From: AP-15 sp036500965
Lineage (GTDB): Bacteria; Pseudomonadota; Alphaproteobacteria; ATCC43930; CGMCC-115725
Length of the DNA: 36,415 nucleotides
Assembly: GCA_036500965.1 (NCBI GenBank)
Contig: DASYBC010000135.1
Location: 1-36,415, forward strand
Direction of reading: 5' to 3'
Below the pieces are notes generated by a model, which saw only the letters and a program-made list of their open reading frames with translations, did not search any database and was not told the DNA's origin. Both the position numbers and the translations under genes were made by a program. Below, piece by piece: positions 16,360 through 24,479 of the stretch (its first letter is position 1; the number at the start of each line of letters is the position of its first letter).

Positions 16360-17268
16360 CTAGCAGCCCAAGAACTCGCGCAGCGCCGCCGCCAGGTCTT
16401 TCGGGTTGTCGCCCTGCACCGTGTGACCGGCCTTGGCGATCTTGAGCCAGCGCCCGTCGGGCAGGCCGGCCGCCAAACGCTCGGCGTCCTCGTCGTGGAA
16501 CACGTCGCTCTCCGCACCGCGCACGACCAGGGCCGGGCAGGTGATCCGGGCCAGTCCGTTGGCGAGGCTGCGGCGTTCGTCGGCATGGCGCTCGCCGCCC
16601 ATCGACTGAAACCGCCGCCGGTCGTATTTCCAGGTCCAATTGCCGTCGGCTCCCTGGCGAAGATTGTGCATCAGGCTGCGCCGCAGGACTAACGGATCGC
16701 GCCGCGGGTTGAAGGCGAGCGCGCGGGCGATGATTGCATCCAAGGGTTCCGGCTCGGCCCCGCCGTTGACGAAATCGCGGATGCGGGTCGATCCCGGGCG
16801 CCTAACCTGCGGACCGGCATCAATCAGCACCAGCGCCGACAGGGTTTCGGGGTATTCGATCGCATAGGCGAGCCCATTGATCGCGCCCATCGACATGCCG
16901 ACCAGCACGAAATCGTCGAGCCCGACCGCCTCGGCAAAACCTCTGACGTCCTCGCGCTGCGCCGCGATCGAGTAATCGGCATCGGGCGCCCAGTCGCTGT
17001 CGCCATGGCCGCGCTGGTCGAGCGCCATGCAGTGAAACGCGTCGCGCAAGGCGAGACAGCACAGATCCCAAGTATGCGCGGTCAGCGCGCCGCCATGCAG
17101 AAACAAAATCGGCCGCAGCCCGTCGCCGCCCCAGTCGAGATAGCGAAAGCGCAGCCCGCCGACGTTGACGTCGCGCTCGGCCGGCAACGCCACCTCGTCA
17201 AAGCTGAACCCGGCGCGAACCGAGGTGGATTTCAGATGCTCGCGATATTCCTCGCTGGATAAGGTCAT
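16360..17268 (-). CDS. Alpha/beta-fold hydrolase
   Basis: 302 residues from the ATG at 17268. An oxyanion HGG lies at 58-60, the nucleophile elbow GMSMG has Ser126, the probable acid is Asp255 (ESDVFHDEDAE) and the catalytic His is His282 (AGHTVQGDNP). It has no signal peptide, so it is probably cytoplasmic. The frame stays open upstream to 17763, but that part only overlaps the divergent deacylase gene. Substrate cannot be told from sequence; epoxide hydrolases, esterases and haloalkane dehalogenases share this fold. Its head-to-head position with the N-acyl-D-amino-acid deacylase across 255 bp suggests a shared promoter region. Confidence 0.88.
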   Translation of the reverse strand: MTLSSEEYREHLKSTSVRAGFSFDEVALPAERDVNVGGLRFRYLDWGGDGLRPILFLHGGALTAHTWDLCCLALRDAFHCMALDQRGHGDSDWAPDADYSIAAQREDVRGFAEAVGLDDFVLVGMSMGAINGLAYAIEYPETLSALVLIDAGPQVRRPGSTRIRDFVNGGAEPEPLDAIIARALAFNPRRDPLVLRRSLMHNLRQGADGNWTWKYDRRRFQSMGGERHADERRSLANGLARITCPALVVRGAESDVFHDEDAERLAAGLPDGRWLKIAKAGHTVQGDNPKDLAAALREFLGC

Positions 17269-17523
17269 GTTCTGGGACGCTCCGTCGAAAATCGGTGCCG
17301 GCACGGCAAGGCGGGATACAGGCTTTAGCACAAAGCCGATGCCGCGGGCACTTGGCCCGGCTCGCCGGCCGCGTGCATTTGCGATAGGCACCCCCGCGCC
17401 CGGGACATGGCTCGACGCCGCCTTGCTGGCCCTGCGGCGTTGTCTGCGCGGATAGAGCGCGTACACTCGGCACCGAGCTTCGGGTCGCGACGCGGCCCAT
17501 TCCTCGCGGAAAGGAAGAAACCG

Positions 17524-19224
17524 ATGGCCTTTGATCTGCTGATCAAAAATGGGCTCGTTGTCGACGGCTCGGGAATGCCGGCGTATCGCGGCGATGTCGG
17601 CATCAAAAACGGCAAGATCGTCGAAATCGGCAAGTTGAGCGGTGCGGCTTCGCAAACGATCGACGCCGAGGGCCGCGCCGTCGCTCCCGGCTTTATCGAC
17701 AACCATTGCCATTATGACGCCCAGGTCACCTGGGACCCGCTGTGCACCTTTTCGCCCGAGCACGGCGCCACCACCGTGATTTTCGGCAATTGCTCCTTAT
17801 CGCTGGCGCCGGTGCGCAAAGGCACCGAGGAGCGGCTCGCCGAATTCCTGTCCTACGTCGAAGCGATCCCGATGGAGGTGCTGCGCACGGTCAATTTCGA
17901 TTGGGAGACGACCGGCCAATACATGGACCATCTCGACAAATGCCTCGGCGTCAATGTCGGCAATTTGATCGGCCATACCGCGGTTCGCCATTACGTGATG
18001 GGCGACGATTGCCAGAAGCCGGGCGCCTCCGACAACCAGATCAAGGCGATGCAGGATGTCGTCCGTGACGGGATGAAGGCCGGGGCGCTCGGCCTCTCGG
18101 TGTCGCGTGAGCAGGGCCACTATGATCCGCAGGGCTGCCACATTCCGGCGCTGTGGGCCGACGAAAAAGAGATTTTCGCGCTCGGCGACGTGTTGCGCGA
18201 GATGAGCACCGGCACGATCCAGGCCGGCGGCGGCCAGTATGTCGAGCTGAAGGACGGCATGATCCGGCGTCTCGCCGAGGCCACCGGGCGCACCGTCGTC
18301 TACAACAGCCTGTCACAGACGATGCGCAAGCCCGACGAGTGGAAGGTGCATATGAAGCGGGTCGAGGAGACCGCGGCCCTCGGCATCCGCGCCTACCCGA
18401 TGTGCAGCCCGAACCGGGTCACGCAGGACTTCACGATGAAGAACTGCCAGGTGTTCCGCGGGCTGCCGACTTGGCATCCGATCCTGCTCTCTTCGGATCA
18501 AGAGAAGATGAAGGCCTATGCCGATCCCGAGATCCGCGCCAAATTGCACGAGGAGGCGGTGGCCAACAAGCCCGATACCGCGGTCGGCTTTTCAAAGACT
18601 TGGTGGAACTACATGTGGGTCAACGAGCCGGTGCTCGAAAAAAACAAGTGGATGCAGTTCAAGTCGATCGGCCAGATCGCCGAAAAGCAGAATAAGCGGG
18701 TGATCGACGCCTTTCTCGATCTCGTCGTCGAGGAGAAGCTCGAAACCCGCTTTCTGCAGGCCGAGAACAATGTCGACGACGCGGCATTGACCAAGATCCT
18801 GACCCATCCGAACGCGGTGATCGGGCTCGGCGACGGCGGCGCGCATGTCCAGTTCCACGGTGGCTACGGCTATCTGACCAAGCTCCTCGGCGAATGGGTG
18901 CGCGAGAAGCAGGTCATGACCCTGGAGCAGGCGGTACGGCGGCTGACCTTCGACTCGGCCTCGACCTTCGGGCTTTACGACCGCGGCCTCCTGCGCCCCG
19001 GCATGGCCGCCGATGTCGTGGTCTTCGACCCGGCGACGGTCAAATGCGGCCACGAGGTCGTCGTCCGCGACTTCCCGAAGGGCGCCTGGCGCATCAAGGA
19101 GCCGGCCGAGGGCGTCTTCGCTACGGTCGTCAACGGCCAGGTGCTGTACAGCGAGGGCCAGCACACCGGCGCATTGCCCGGCCGCGTGCTGCGCAACACC
19201 TACTACCACGCCAACCACGCCTGA
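17524..19224 (+). CDS. N-acyl-D-amino-acid deacylase family amidohydrolase
   Basis: 566 residues. It belongs to the metal-dependent amidohydrolases related to D-aminoacylase (COG3653-type), which release D-amino acids from N-acyl derivatives. Metal ligands are visible in GFIDNHCHYDAQ (His61, His63) and GNCS (Cys90, matching the bridging Cys of D-aminoacylase). A GHTAVRHYVMG segment and the late GLGDGGAH with the catalytic Asp follow. The ATG at 17524 has GGAAAGGAAG upstream; the longer open frame from 17407 is not needed. Substrate specificity is unproven: related family members act on other cyclic or acyl amides. The gene is followed by repeats. Confidence 0.9.
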   Translation: MAFDLLIKNGLVVDGSGMPAYRGDVGIKNGKIVEIGKLSGAASQTIDAEGRAVAPGFIDNHCHYDAQVTWDPLCTFSPEHGATTVIFGNCSLSLAPVRKGTEERLAEFLSYVEAIPMEVLRTVNFDWETTGQYMDHLDKCLGVNVGNLIGHTAVRHYVMGDDCQKPGASDNQIKAMQDVVRDGMKAGALGLSVSREQGHYDPQGCHIPALWADEKEIFALGDVLREMSTGTIQAGGGQYVELKDGMIRRLAEATGRTVVYNSLSQTMRKPDEWKVHMKRVEETAALGIRAYPMCSPNRVTQDFTMKNCQVFRGLPTWHPILLSSDQEKMKAYADPEIRAKLHEEAVANKPDTAVGFSKTWWNYMWVNEPVLEKNKWMQFKSIGQIAEKQNKRVIDAFLDLVVEEKLETRFLQAENNVDDAALTKILTHPNAVIGLGDGGAHVQFHGGYGYLTKLLGEWVREKQVMTLEQAVRRLTFDSASTFGLYDRGLLRPGMAADVVVFDPATVKCGHEVVVRDFPKGAWRIKEPAEGVFATVVNGQVLYSEGQHTGALPGRVLRNTYYHANHA

Positions 19225-19232
19225 CCGGAGGG

Positions 19233-19330
19233 CCCTCACCTACCCATCCCCCTCCCATTCCCTCCCCCGCACGCGGGGGAGGTCAGGGTGGGGGCTGGAT
19301 CCCCCTCTCCCGGATTGCAACGCGGGAGGC
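19233..19330 (+). repeat. Interspersed GC-rich palindromic repeat, copy B
   Basis: It begins CCCTCACC, carries CCTCCCCCGC / GCGGGGGAGG as a hairpin core, then TCAGGGTGGGGGCTGG and CCCCCTCTCCCG. This matches the addB copy block by block, with small indels. It lies 9 bp after the deacylase stop. Confidence 0.8.
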
Positions 19331-19345
19331 GGTCCCTAAATCGTC

Positions 19346-19376
19346 ATCCCGACCGTAGCGCGGCGAAGAGCGGGAT
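19346..19376. repeat. Short GTCATCCCG-type inverted repeat
   Basis: ATCCCG and CGGGAT flank a GC-rich 19-base centre. Elements of this look (GTCATCCCG...CGGGATCC) recur in proteobacterial intergenic DNA. It lies between copy B of the GC-rich repeat and the NIPSNAP gene. Confidence 0.4.
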
Positions 19377-19496
19377 CCCACTTCCTATCGTCGTGCCACG
19401 TGATCCGCGCTTTCGCGGCGGATTCGGTGTAGAGGTGTCTTTCGCGGGTTCGCATCAATTGCCCGATTGGCGAGATCGCTCAGCGAGGCCATCACC

Positions 19497-19823
19497 ATGA
19501 TCCATCAACTCCGAATTTACGAGATTTTCGAGGCGAACAAAGCCGTCTTCCACGAGCGCTTCCGGGACCATGCCGCCCGCATCATGGAGCACCACGGCTT
19601 TGACATCATCGCGATGTGGGAGGCCAAGACAGAAGCAAGAACCGAGTTCGTATATCTGCTACGTTGGCCGGACGAACAGACGAAGATCAATGCTTGGACG
19701 GCGTTCATGGCTGATCAAGAATGGGAAGATATCAAGAAGAGCACACGTAATCGTGGCAGCCTCGTCGGCGCTATCGAGGACCGGGTTCTCCTGCTGACCG
19801 ACTACTCGCCCTCATTCGTTTAA
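19497..19823 (+). CDS. NIPSNAP-family protein
   Basis: 108 residues, one dimeric alpha/beta-barrel-like domain. It starts MIHQLRIYEI and contains FHERFRDHAARIMEHHGF and WPDEQTKINAWTAFMADQEW, typical of NIPSNAP proteins. The ATG at 19497 has GAGG 8 nt upstream; an upstream ATG at 19467 has no support. The biochemical role of bacterial NIPSNAP proteins is poorly defined. It is followed 33 nt later by an alpha/beta hydrolase and then a small ORF, probably one transcript. By eye the codon use is less GC-rich than in flanking genes, which may mean recent acquisition. Confidence 0.85.
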   Translation: MIHQLRIYEIFEANKAVFHERFRDHAARIMEHHGFDIIAMWEAKTEARTEFVYLLRWPDEQTKINAWTAFMADQEWEDIKKSTRNRGSLVGAIEDRVLLLTDYSPSFV

Positions 19824-19856
19824 AGGCTACTAAATTCGAGGAGGCCTCCCAAAAAA

Positions 19857-20561
19857 ATGGCGACCTTCTTGCTCGTCCCGGGCGCTTGGCTCGGTGGATG
19901 GTGTTGGCGTTACGTCGCAGCCGATCTTCGAACCGCCGGTCATACGGTGATCCCAGCGACCCTGACAGGCCTTGGCGAACGTGCGCATCTGCTGAGTCGG
20001 GCAATCGACCTGACAACTCATGTTTCGGACATCGTCGGTCTTTTTCATCACCGAGACCTGCATGAGGTGATTTTGGTCGGCCACAGCTATGGTGGAATGG
20101 TCATAACGGCAGTCGCCGAGCGGGTCCCGGACCGCATCTGCCGCCTGGTTTACTTGGATGCGTCCGTGCCGCGGGATGGAGAGTCCAACGACGACGTCAT
20201 AGGCCCGACGATGGCGGCACAACTTGGCGCATCGGCGGCTGTGGACGGCGAGGGCTGGCGAGTGCCGCCAGCTCCGTATGTTGTAGGACGGCTGTCCGAT
20301 CATTGCTTGCGTGCATGGGTGGGGGCACGGTTGACGCCTCACCCTCTGCGCCCGTTTGGTGAGCCGGTGCAGCTTCGCTCGCCCGAAGCAGCCGAGTTGC
20401 CGCGAGCGTTTATTCAGACCACGCAATCGAAACTCTACGACCGCCTCAGCAACCGAGCGCGGGTGGCAGGTTGGTCTTGCCGTGAGATCGGCGGCGGACA
20501 TTATGCAATGTTCACGCAGCCGAAAGTCGTGGCCTCGGCGCTGAATGATCTTTCGGCGTAG
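19857..20561 (+). CDS. Alpha/beta hydrolase, esterase-like (plant methylesterase/EstC-type)
   Basis: 234 residues, compact, without signal peptide. The N-terminus FLLVPGAWLGGWCW provides the oxyanion region, GHSYGG carries the nucleophile Ser77, and GGGHYAMFTQP carries His215. This arrangement resembles salicylate/methylester esterases and the bacterial EstC group. The ATG at 19857 is preceded by GAGGAGG. Substrate is unknown. It sits between the NIPSNAP gene and a 50-residue ORF, 33 nt and 13 nt away. Codon use appears less GC-biased than in the surrounding housekeeping genes. Confidence 0.88.
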   Translation: MATFLLVPGAWLGGWCWRYVAADLRTAGHTVIPATLTGLGERAHLLSRAIDLTTHVSDIVGLFHHRDLHEVILVGHSYGGMVITAVAERVPDRICRLVYLDASVPRDGESNDDVIGPTMAAQLGASAAVDGEGWRVPPAPYVVGRLSDHCLRAWVGARLTPHPLRPFGEPVQLRSPEAAELPRAFIQTTQSKLYDRLSNRARVAGWSCREIGGGHYAMFTQPKVVASALNDLSA

Positions 20562-20574
20562 AGGAAGTCCGCCC

Positions 20575-20727
20575 ATGCTCGAAAGTGCTGAGCGGGAATT
20601 GACCCGCTTCGAAATCGATCGTCGGGTGATGCGGCTCGACGACATGTTGGACGACGAGATCGAAGACATGCTCAGCTCGGGCATCCCGCACGAGCATCGC
20701 TACGGTCTCAAGGATGTCCCGAACTAG
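20575..20727 (+). CDS. Small acidic hypothetical protein (50 residues)
   Basis: I do not recognise this protein. The ATG at 20575 has AGAGGAAG about 7 nt upstream, overlapping the stop of the hydrolase gene. The product is rich in Glu, Asp and Arg (RRVMRLDDMLDDEIEDML) and likely helical, with a C-terminal GIPHEHRYGLKDVPN. It has no signal peptide or membrane segment. A strong intrinsic terminator begins 2 bp after its stop codon, which supports it as the last cistron of the NIPSNAP-hydrolase unit. An in-frame ATG at 20545 would overlap the hydrolase and lacks support. Confidence 0.6.
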   Translation: MLESAERELTRFEIDRRVMRLDDMLDDEIEDMLSSGIPHEHRYGLKDVPN

Positions 20728-20729
20728 CG

Positions 20730-20758
20730 GCCTTGGCGCTGCCGAAGGCACGTTTTTT
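20730..20758 (+). terminator. Intrinsic terminator after the NIPSNAP-hydrolase-small ORF unit
   Basis: GCCTTGGC, loop GCT, then GCC-G-AAGGC forms an 8-bp stem with one bulged G, followed by ACG and six T residues (20753-20758). It begins 2 bp after the stop of the small ORF. Confidence 0.75.
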
Positions 20759-20852
20759 CCGGAATGGTCGTACAGTGTTCGTTTCCGTCGAGCTCATTGC
20801 CTACGGATGGAAGACAGGCTGCCCTGAGCCCCCCGTCTCTCGGTTTTAGAAG

Positions 20853-20952
20853 ACCCTCACCCCTCCGTCGCTGACGTGCCGGGTCGCCCTCTCCCGCAAT
20901 GCATTGCAGGAGAGCGCGCCCGAGCGGAAGGACAGGTTAGGGCCTTCTCCCG
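20853..20952 (+). repeat. Interspersed GC-rich palindromic repeat, copy C (diverged)
   Basis: It begins CCCTCACCCC and contains a near-perfect hairpin at 20889-20914 (CTCTCCCGCAATG / CATTGCAGGAGAG), then AGGTTAGGG. The block order matches copies A and B, but the sequence is more diverged. It abuts the 3' end of gloA, so the gloA transcript would end in this hairpin. Confidence 0.65.
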
Positions 20953-21393
20953 CTAAGCTCGCTGGACCAGCTCGATGCGGTAGCCGTCGGGGTCTTCGAT
21001 AAAGGCGATGACGGAGCCGCCATGCGCCATCGGGCCGGCCGGGCGCGGGATCTTGACGCCGGCCGCACCGAGCCGCTCGCACGCCTTGTAGACGTCGGGC
21101 ACGCCGAGCGCCAAATGCCCGAACGCGCTGCCCAAAGCATAGGGCTCGGCCTGCTCCCAATTGTGGGTCAGCTCGAGTACCGTATGGTCGGCCTCGTCGC
21201 CATAGCCGACAAAGGCGAGGGTGAACTTGCCGGTCGGGTAGTCGCGCTTGCGCAGCAATTTCATGCCGAGCTCTTCGGTGTAGAACTTCAGCGATTTGTC
21301 GAGGTCGCGGACCCGGATCATCGTGTGCAGATAACGGTACTTGTCGGTCTCGGCCGCGGGCTTGCCGGCAGTGGTGATTTCGGCTGCTGTCAT
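20953..21393 (-). CDS. gloA: Lactoylglutathione lyase (glyoxalase I)
   Basis: 146 residues, the usual size. It converts the hemithioacetal of methylglyoxal and glutathione to S-lactoylglutathione in the cytoplasm. The four expected metal ligands are present: His23 (YLHTMIRV), Glu74 (VLELTHNW), His93 (FGHLALGV) and Glu141 (YRIEL). The ATG at 21393 has AAGGAGGAATTG upstream, and this Shine-Dalgarno overlaps the lpxB stop codon, which lies only 3 nt from the start codon. gloA is therefore probably translated from the lpxB transcript. Methylglyoxal detoxification has no obvious link to lipid A. Confidence 0.95.
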   Translation of the reverse strand: MTAAEITTAGKPAAETDKYRYLHTMIRVRDLDKSLKFYTEELGMKLLRKRDYPTGKFTLAFVGYGDEADHTVLELTHNWEQAEPYALGSAFGHLALGVPDVYKACERLGAAGVKIPRPAGPMAHGGSVIAFIEDPDGYRIELVQRA

Positions 21394-21395
21394 CG

Positions 21396-22616
21396 TCAAT
21401 TCCTCCTTATGGATTGATCGGATGCTGCCGCCGATGCGGGGGCGCCGCACCGGCGCGCGGCGACGATGGCGAGGATTTGGTCGGCGGCCCGCAGGCTCGG
21501 CGACCGCTCGCCCGCCCCGAGGCGCCGCATCGCCTGATCATACCCCGCCAGATGCGCGGTGCGAACCGGCTCGTCGCGCACCAGCGCCGCCATCTCGGCG
21601 GCGATCCGCTCGGGCGTGCATTGGCCGCCCAGCAGTTCGGGGACGAGCGGGCGTTCGAGCAGCAGATTGATCAGATTGACCTGGCGTACCTTCAGCACCC
21701 GGTCGAGCAGCGCCTCGGTCAGCGGGTTCAGCCGGTAGCCGACAACCATCGGCAGCCGCGCCATCGCCAATTCGAGCGCTACCGAGCCCGAGGCGGCGAG
21801 CGCGGCCCGGCTCGCCGCAAAGCCGTCGTACTTGTCCTGCGGGTGGCGCACGATGATCGGCGCCCCGGGCCAGCCGCGAGCCGCCTCGGCGACCGTGGCC
21901 GCGACTGTCGCGACCGTCGGCACCGCGACGCGAAACGGCCCGACCAGCTGTTGCAAACGCCCGAGCGCGGTACCGAAGACCGGCAGCAGGCGCCGCACCT
22001 CGCCGCCGCGACTGCCCGGCAGCACCGAGATCAACGTTTCGTTCGGGCCAATGCCGTGCGCGGCACGGAAGCGAGCGGCGTCGCCACGGTCGGCGCCGCT
22101 GTCGAGCACCGGGTGGCCGACATAGGAGCAGGCGAGACCGACTCGCTCGAAATAAGGCGGCTCGAACGGCAACAGGGCCAGCAAATGGTCGTACCAGCGC
22201 GCCATCCGCCGCGCCCTTCCGGCCCGCCACGCCCACACCATCGGCGCCACATAATGAATGAGCGGCAGGCGCTCGCCCCTGCGGCGCAGCCGCTGCGCGA
22301 TCCGCCAGCTGAACCCGGAGCTGTCGATCGTCACCACGGCGTCCGGCCGCTGGGCGCGGATCGCGGCCACCGTCTGGCGCACCCGGCGCAGGATCAGCGG
22401 CGCCCGCGGCAACACCTCGGCGACGCCGATCACCGCGAGGTCGGCGAGCGGGACGAGGCTCGCCAGACCCTCGTCGCGCATGCGCTCGCCGCCGACCCCG
22501 GCGACCCGCAGCCGGCCGCTGGTGCGCTCTCGCAATGCCGCGATCAGGCTGGCGCCGAGCGCGTCGCCCGACGGCTCGCCGGCGACGATGAAGATAAACG
22601 GCGGCTCGCTCGTCAC
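21396..22616 (-). CDS. lpxB: Lipid A disaccharide synthase LpxB
   Basis: 406 residues. LpxB is a peripheral membrane glycosyltransferase (family GT19) joining UDP-2,3-diacylglucosamine and lipid X to form the lipid A disaccharide. The family N-terminus VAGEPSGDALGA is at 11-22; HYVAPMVWAWR, SYVGHPVLD and LPGSRGGEVRRLLP are visible, as are the late MVVGYRLNPLT and VNLINLLLERPLVPELL. The start is a GTG at 22616, without a clear Shine-Dalgarno. It lies 211 bp downstream of lpxI, and an inverted repeat fills much of that gap, so it is less tightly coupled than the other lpx genes. gloA follows immediately. Confidence 0.96.
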   Translation of the reverse strand: MTSEPPFIFIVAGEPSGDALGASLIAALRERTSGRLRVAGVGGERMRDEGLASLVPLADLAVIGVAEVLPRAPLILRRVRQTVAAIRAQRPDAVVTIDSSGFSWRIAQRLRRRGERLPLIHYVAPMVWAWRAGRARRMARWYDHLLALLPFEPPYFERVGLACSYVGHPVLDSGADRGDAARFRAAHGIGPNETLISVLPGSRGGEVRRLLPVFGTALGRLQQLVGPFRVAVPTVATVAATVAEAARGWPGAPIIVRHPQDKYDGFAASRAALAASGSVALELAMARLPMVVGYRLNPLTEALLDRVLKVRQVNLINLLLERPLVPELLGGQCTPERIAAEMAALVRDEPVRTAHLAGYDQAMRRLGAGERSPSLRAADQILAIVAARRCGAPASAAASDQSIRRN

Positions 22617-22679
22617 GCTTGGCAGCCGAACGGGTGGAGGGCGTGAAGGCGCGCTGGACCGGCCCGCTGCGTCCTCGGC

Positions 22680-22785
22680 GTCCTTCGAGACGGCCGTTCC
22701 GCGGCTTCCTCAGGATGAGGAATTCGCGATGCCGTCATTACCATACCTCATGCTGAGGAGCGCCGAAGGCGCGTCTCGAAGCACG
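22680..22785. repeat. Inverted interspersed repeat between lpxI and lpxB
   Basis: The left arm is GTCCTTCGAGACG...TTCCTCAGGATGAGG (22680-22720) and the right arm CCTCATGCTGAGG...CGTCTCGAAGCACG (22746-22785), with about 25 bp between. Repeats built on CCTCATCCTGAGGAG and TCTCGAAGGA are common in alphaproteobacterial intergenic DNA. The arms would form a long stem in the lpxI-lpxB mRNA. Confidence 0.75.
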
Positions 22786-22827
22786 CTGGATGGCGATGCA
22801 GTCCCTCCATGATCGGCTGTCGTCGAT

Positions 22828-23679
22828 TTATTCGGGTGCTCGAATGCCGATGACGAAGAGGCCGGCGCGGTCGGCGGCGCCGATCACCTCGGCGCGGTCG
22901 AGCACGATCGTCGCCCCGGCCTCGACGGCGATGCCGCGCAGCCCGGCTGCGGCGGCGAGCGCCACGGTCCGCGGCCCGATTGTCGGCCGGTCGGCGCGCT
23001 GCTCCTGCCCGGGCTTCTCGACCTTGACCAAGACGCCGCCCGGCCCGTCGCGGCGCAGCCCGGCGCAGCGGCGCAACAGCGCGTCGGTGCCCTCGATCGC
23101 CTCGACGCCGAGCACCAGGCCTTGCTGGACGACCACCGCCTGGCCCACGTCGAGCGCACCGAGCGCCCGGGCGATGCGCCGCCCGTGCTCGATATCGGCT
23201 ATCGCCTGCACATCCGGCTGGGCCTGGCCCAGCACGCCTTCGGGCGCCAGGCCCGCCGCGAGCAGCTGATCGGCACCGATCACGCGAAACCCCTCGCGCT
23301 CCAATTCGGCGACGACGGCAGACAGGAGCCCGTCATCGCCAAGTGCGCGATAGCCGACGCGGGCAAAGAATTTGGCGGCCCGCCAATCCGGGCGCAACGC
23401 GGCAAGGGACGGCCGCCGCACGCCGCCGGCCAGCACCAATTCGGCGACATGGTTCTCCCGCAGCAGCGAAAGGCCGCGGCCAGCGGCACCGATCGGGCAC
23501 CAGGCATGGGCCACCCCTTCGACCGTTGCCGGCTCGGCCGCCCCTTCGAGGGCGAGGACAAAGACGTCGCGCCCGGCCGCCCGGCATGCCTCGACCAGTC
23601 GCCGCGGCAGCCCGCCGGCGCCGGCGACAATGCCCAGCTTCTCCGCTATCGGCCGTCTCGCCCCTGAATTACCCGCCAT
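22828..23679 (-). CDS. lpxI: UDP-2,3-diacylglucosamine pyrophosphatase LpxI
   Basis: 283 residues. LpxI hydrolyses UDP-2,3-diacylglucosamine to lipid X and UMP; it replaces LpxH in alphaproteobacteria. The N-terminal LGIVAGAGGLPRRLVE (15-30), the LVLAGGVRRPSL segment (82-93) and the C-terminal RADRPTIGPRTV with Asp230 are family landmarks. The ATG at 23679 overlaps the end of lpxA by 11 nt, which indicates translational coupling; the longer frame to 23763 is rejected. Order lpxA-lpxI-lpxB is standard for this class. Confidence 0.95.
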   Translation of the reverse strand: MAGNSGARRPIAEKLGIVAGAGGLPRRLVEACRAAGRDVFVLALEGAAEPATVEGVAHAWCPIGAAGRGLSLLRENHVAELVLAGGVRRPSLAALRPDWRAAKFFARVGYRALGDDGLLSAVVAELEREGFRVIGADQLLAAGLAPEGVLGQAQPDVQAIADIEHGRRIARALGALDVGQAVVVQQGLVLGVEAIEGTDALLRRCAGLRRDGPGGVLVKVEKPGQEQRADRPTIGPRTVALAAAAGLRGIAVEAGATIVLDRAEVIGAADRAGLFVIGIRAPE

Positions 23680-24469
23680 TCGCCTCCACCGGCTGGCAGA
23701 TGGCGCGGCTCGAATCGGCGCGGATGAACTCGATGATGTCTTCAACCGGACCGATGCCGGCAAAGCGTTCGGCGGTTTCGCCGACCCGGTCGCTCAACGT
23801 GCCCGGCGCGTGAAACAGCAGCTGGTAGGCGGCGCGCAGGCTCTGGATGTCGTCGCGGCTGAAACCGCGGCGCTGCATGCCGATGATGTTGAGCCCGCTC
23901 AGCCGGGCGCGGTTGCCGATCACCTGGCCATAGGGGATCACGTCGCGCTCGACCCCCGACATGCCGCCGATCATCGCGTGCTTGCCGATGCGGACGAATT
24001 GGTGGACCGCGCATAACCCGCCGAGAAATGCGTGCTCGCCAACGACGACGTGGCCGGCGAGGGTGGCGTTGTTGGCCATGATCACATGGTCGGCGATCTG
24101 GCAATCATGCGCGATGTGGGCGCCGACCATGAACAGGCAGCCATCGCCAACGCGGCTGACCATGCCGCCCCCGGTCGTGCCCGGGTTCATCGTCACATAT
24201 TCGCGGATCGTGTTGCCGCAGCCGATGACCAGCGACGATGCCTCGCCGCGATATTTGAGATCCTGCGGCTCGAGCCCAATCGAGGCGAATGGGAAGATGC
24301 GCGTTCCGGCGCCGATCGTCGTATGTCCATCGACCACGACATGCGCGGCCAGCACCACCGCGCGACCGAGCGCTACGTGCTCGCCGATCACGCAATAGGG
24401 GCCGATCACGACATCCCGCGCCAAAACCGCCCCCGGCGCGACGATGGCGGTGGGGTGGATCTCTGCCAT
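23669..24469 (-). CDS. lpxA: UDP-N-acetylglucosamine O-acyltransferase LpxA
   Basis: 266 residues. LpxA transfers a 3-hydroxyacyl chain from acyl carrier protein to UDP-GlcNAc, the first step of lipid A synthesis. It has the left-handed beta-helix hexapeptide repeats (for example IHPTAIVAPGAVL), and the catalytic His is His121 in GAHIAHDC. The C-terminal part carries the usual helical region. The ATG at 24469 is 10 nt after the fabZ stop. Length and motifs are normal. Confidence 0.97.
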   Translation of the reverse strand: MAEIHPTAIVAPGAVLARDVVIGPYCVIGEHVALGRAVVLAAHVVVDGHTTIGAGTRIFPFASIGLEPQDLKYRGEASSLVIGCGNTIREYVTMNPGTTGGGMVSRVGDGCLFMVGAHIAHDCQIADHVIMANNATLAGHVVVGEHAFLGGLCAVHQFVRIGKHAMIGGMSGVERDVIPYGQVIGNRARLSGLNIIGMQRRGFSRDDIQSLRAAYQLLFHAPGTLSDRVGETAERFAGIGPVEDIIEFIRADSSRAICQPVEANGG

Positions 24470-24479
24470 CGCGCTTCGG

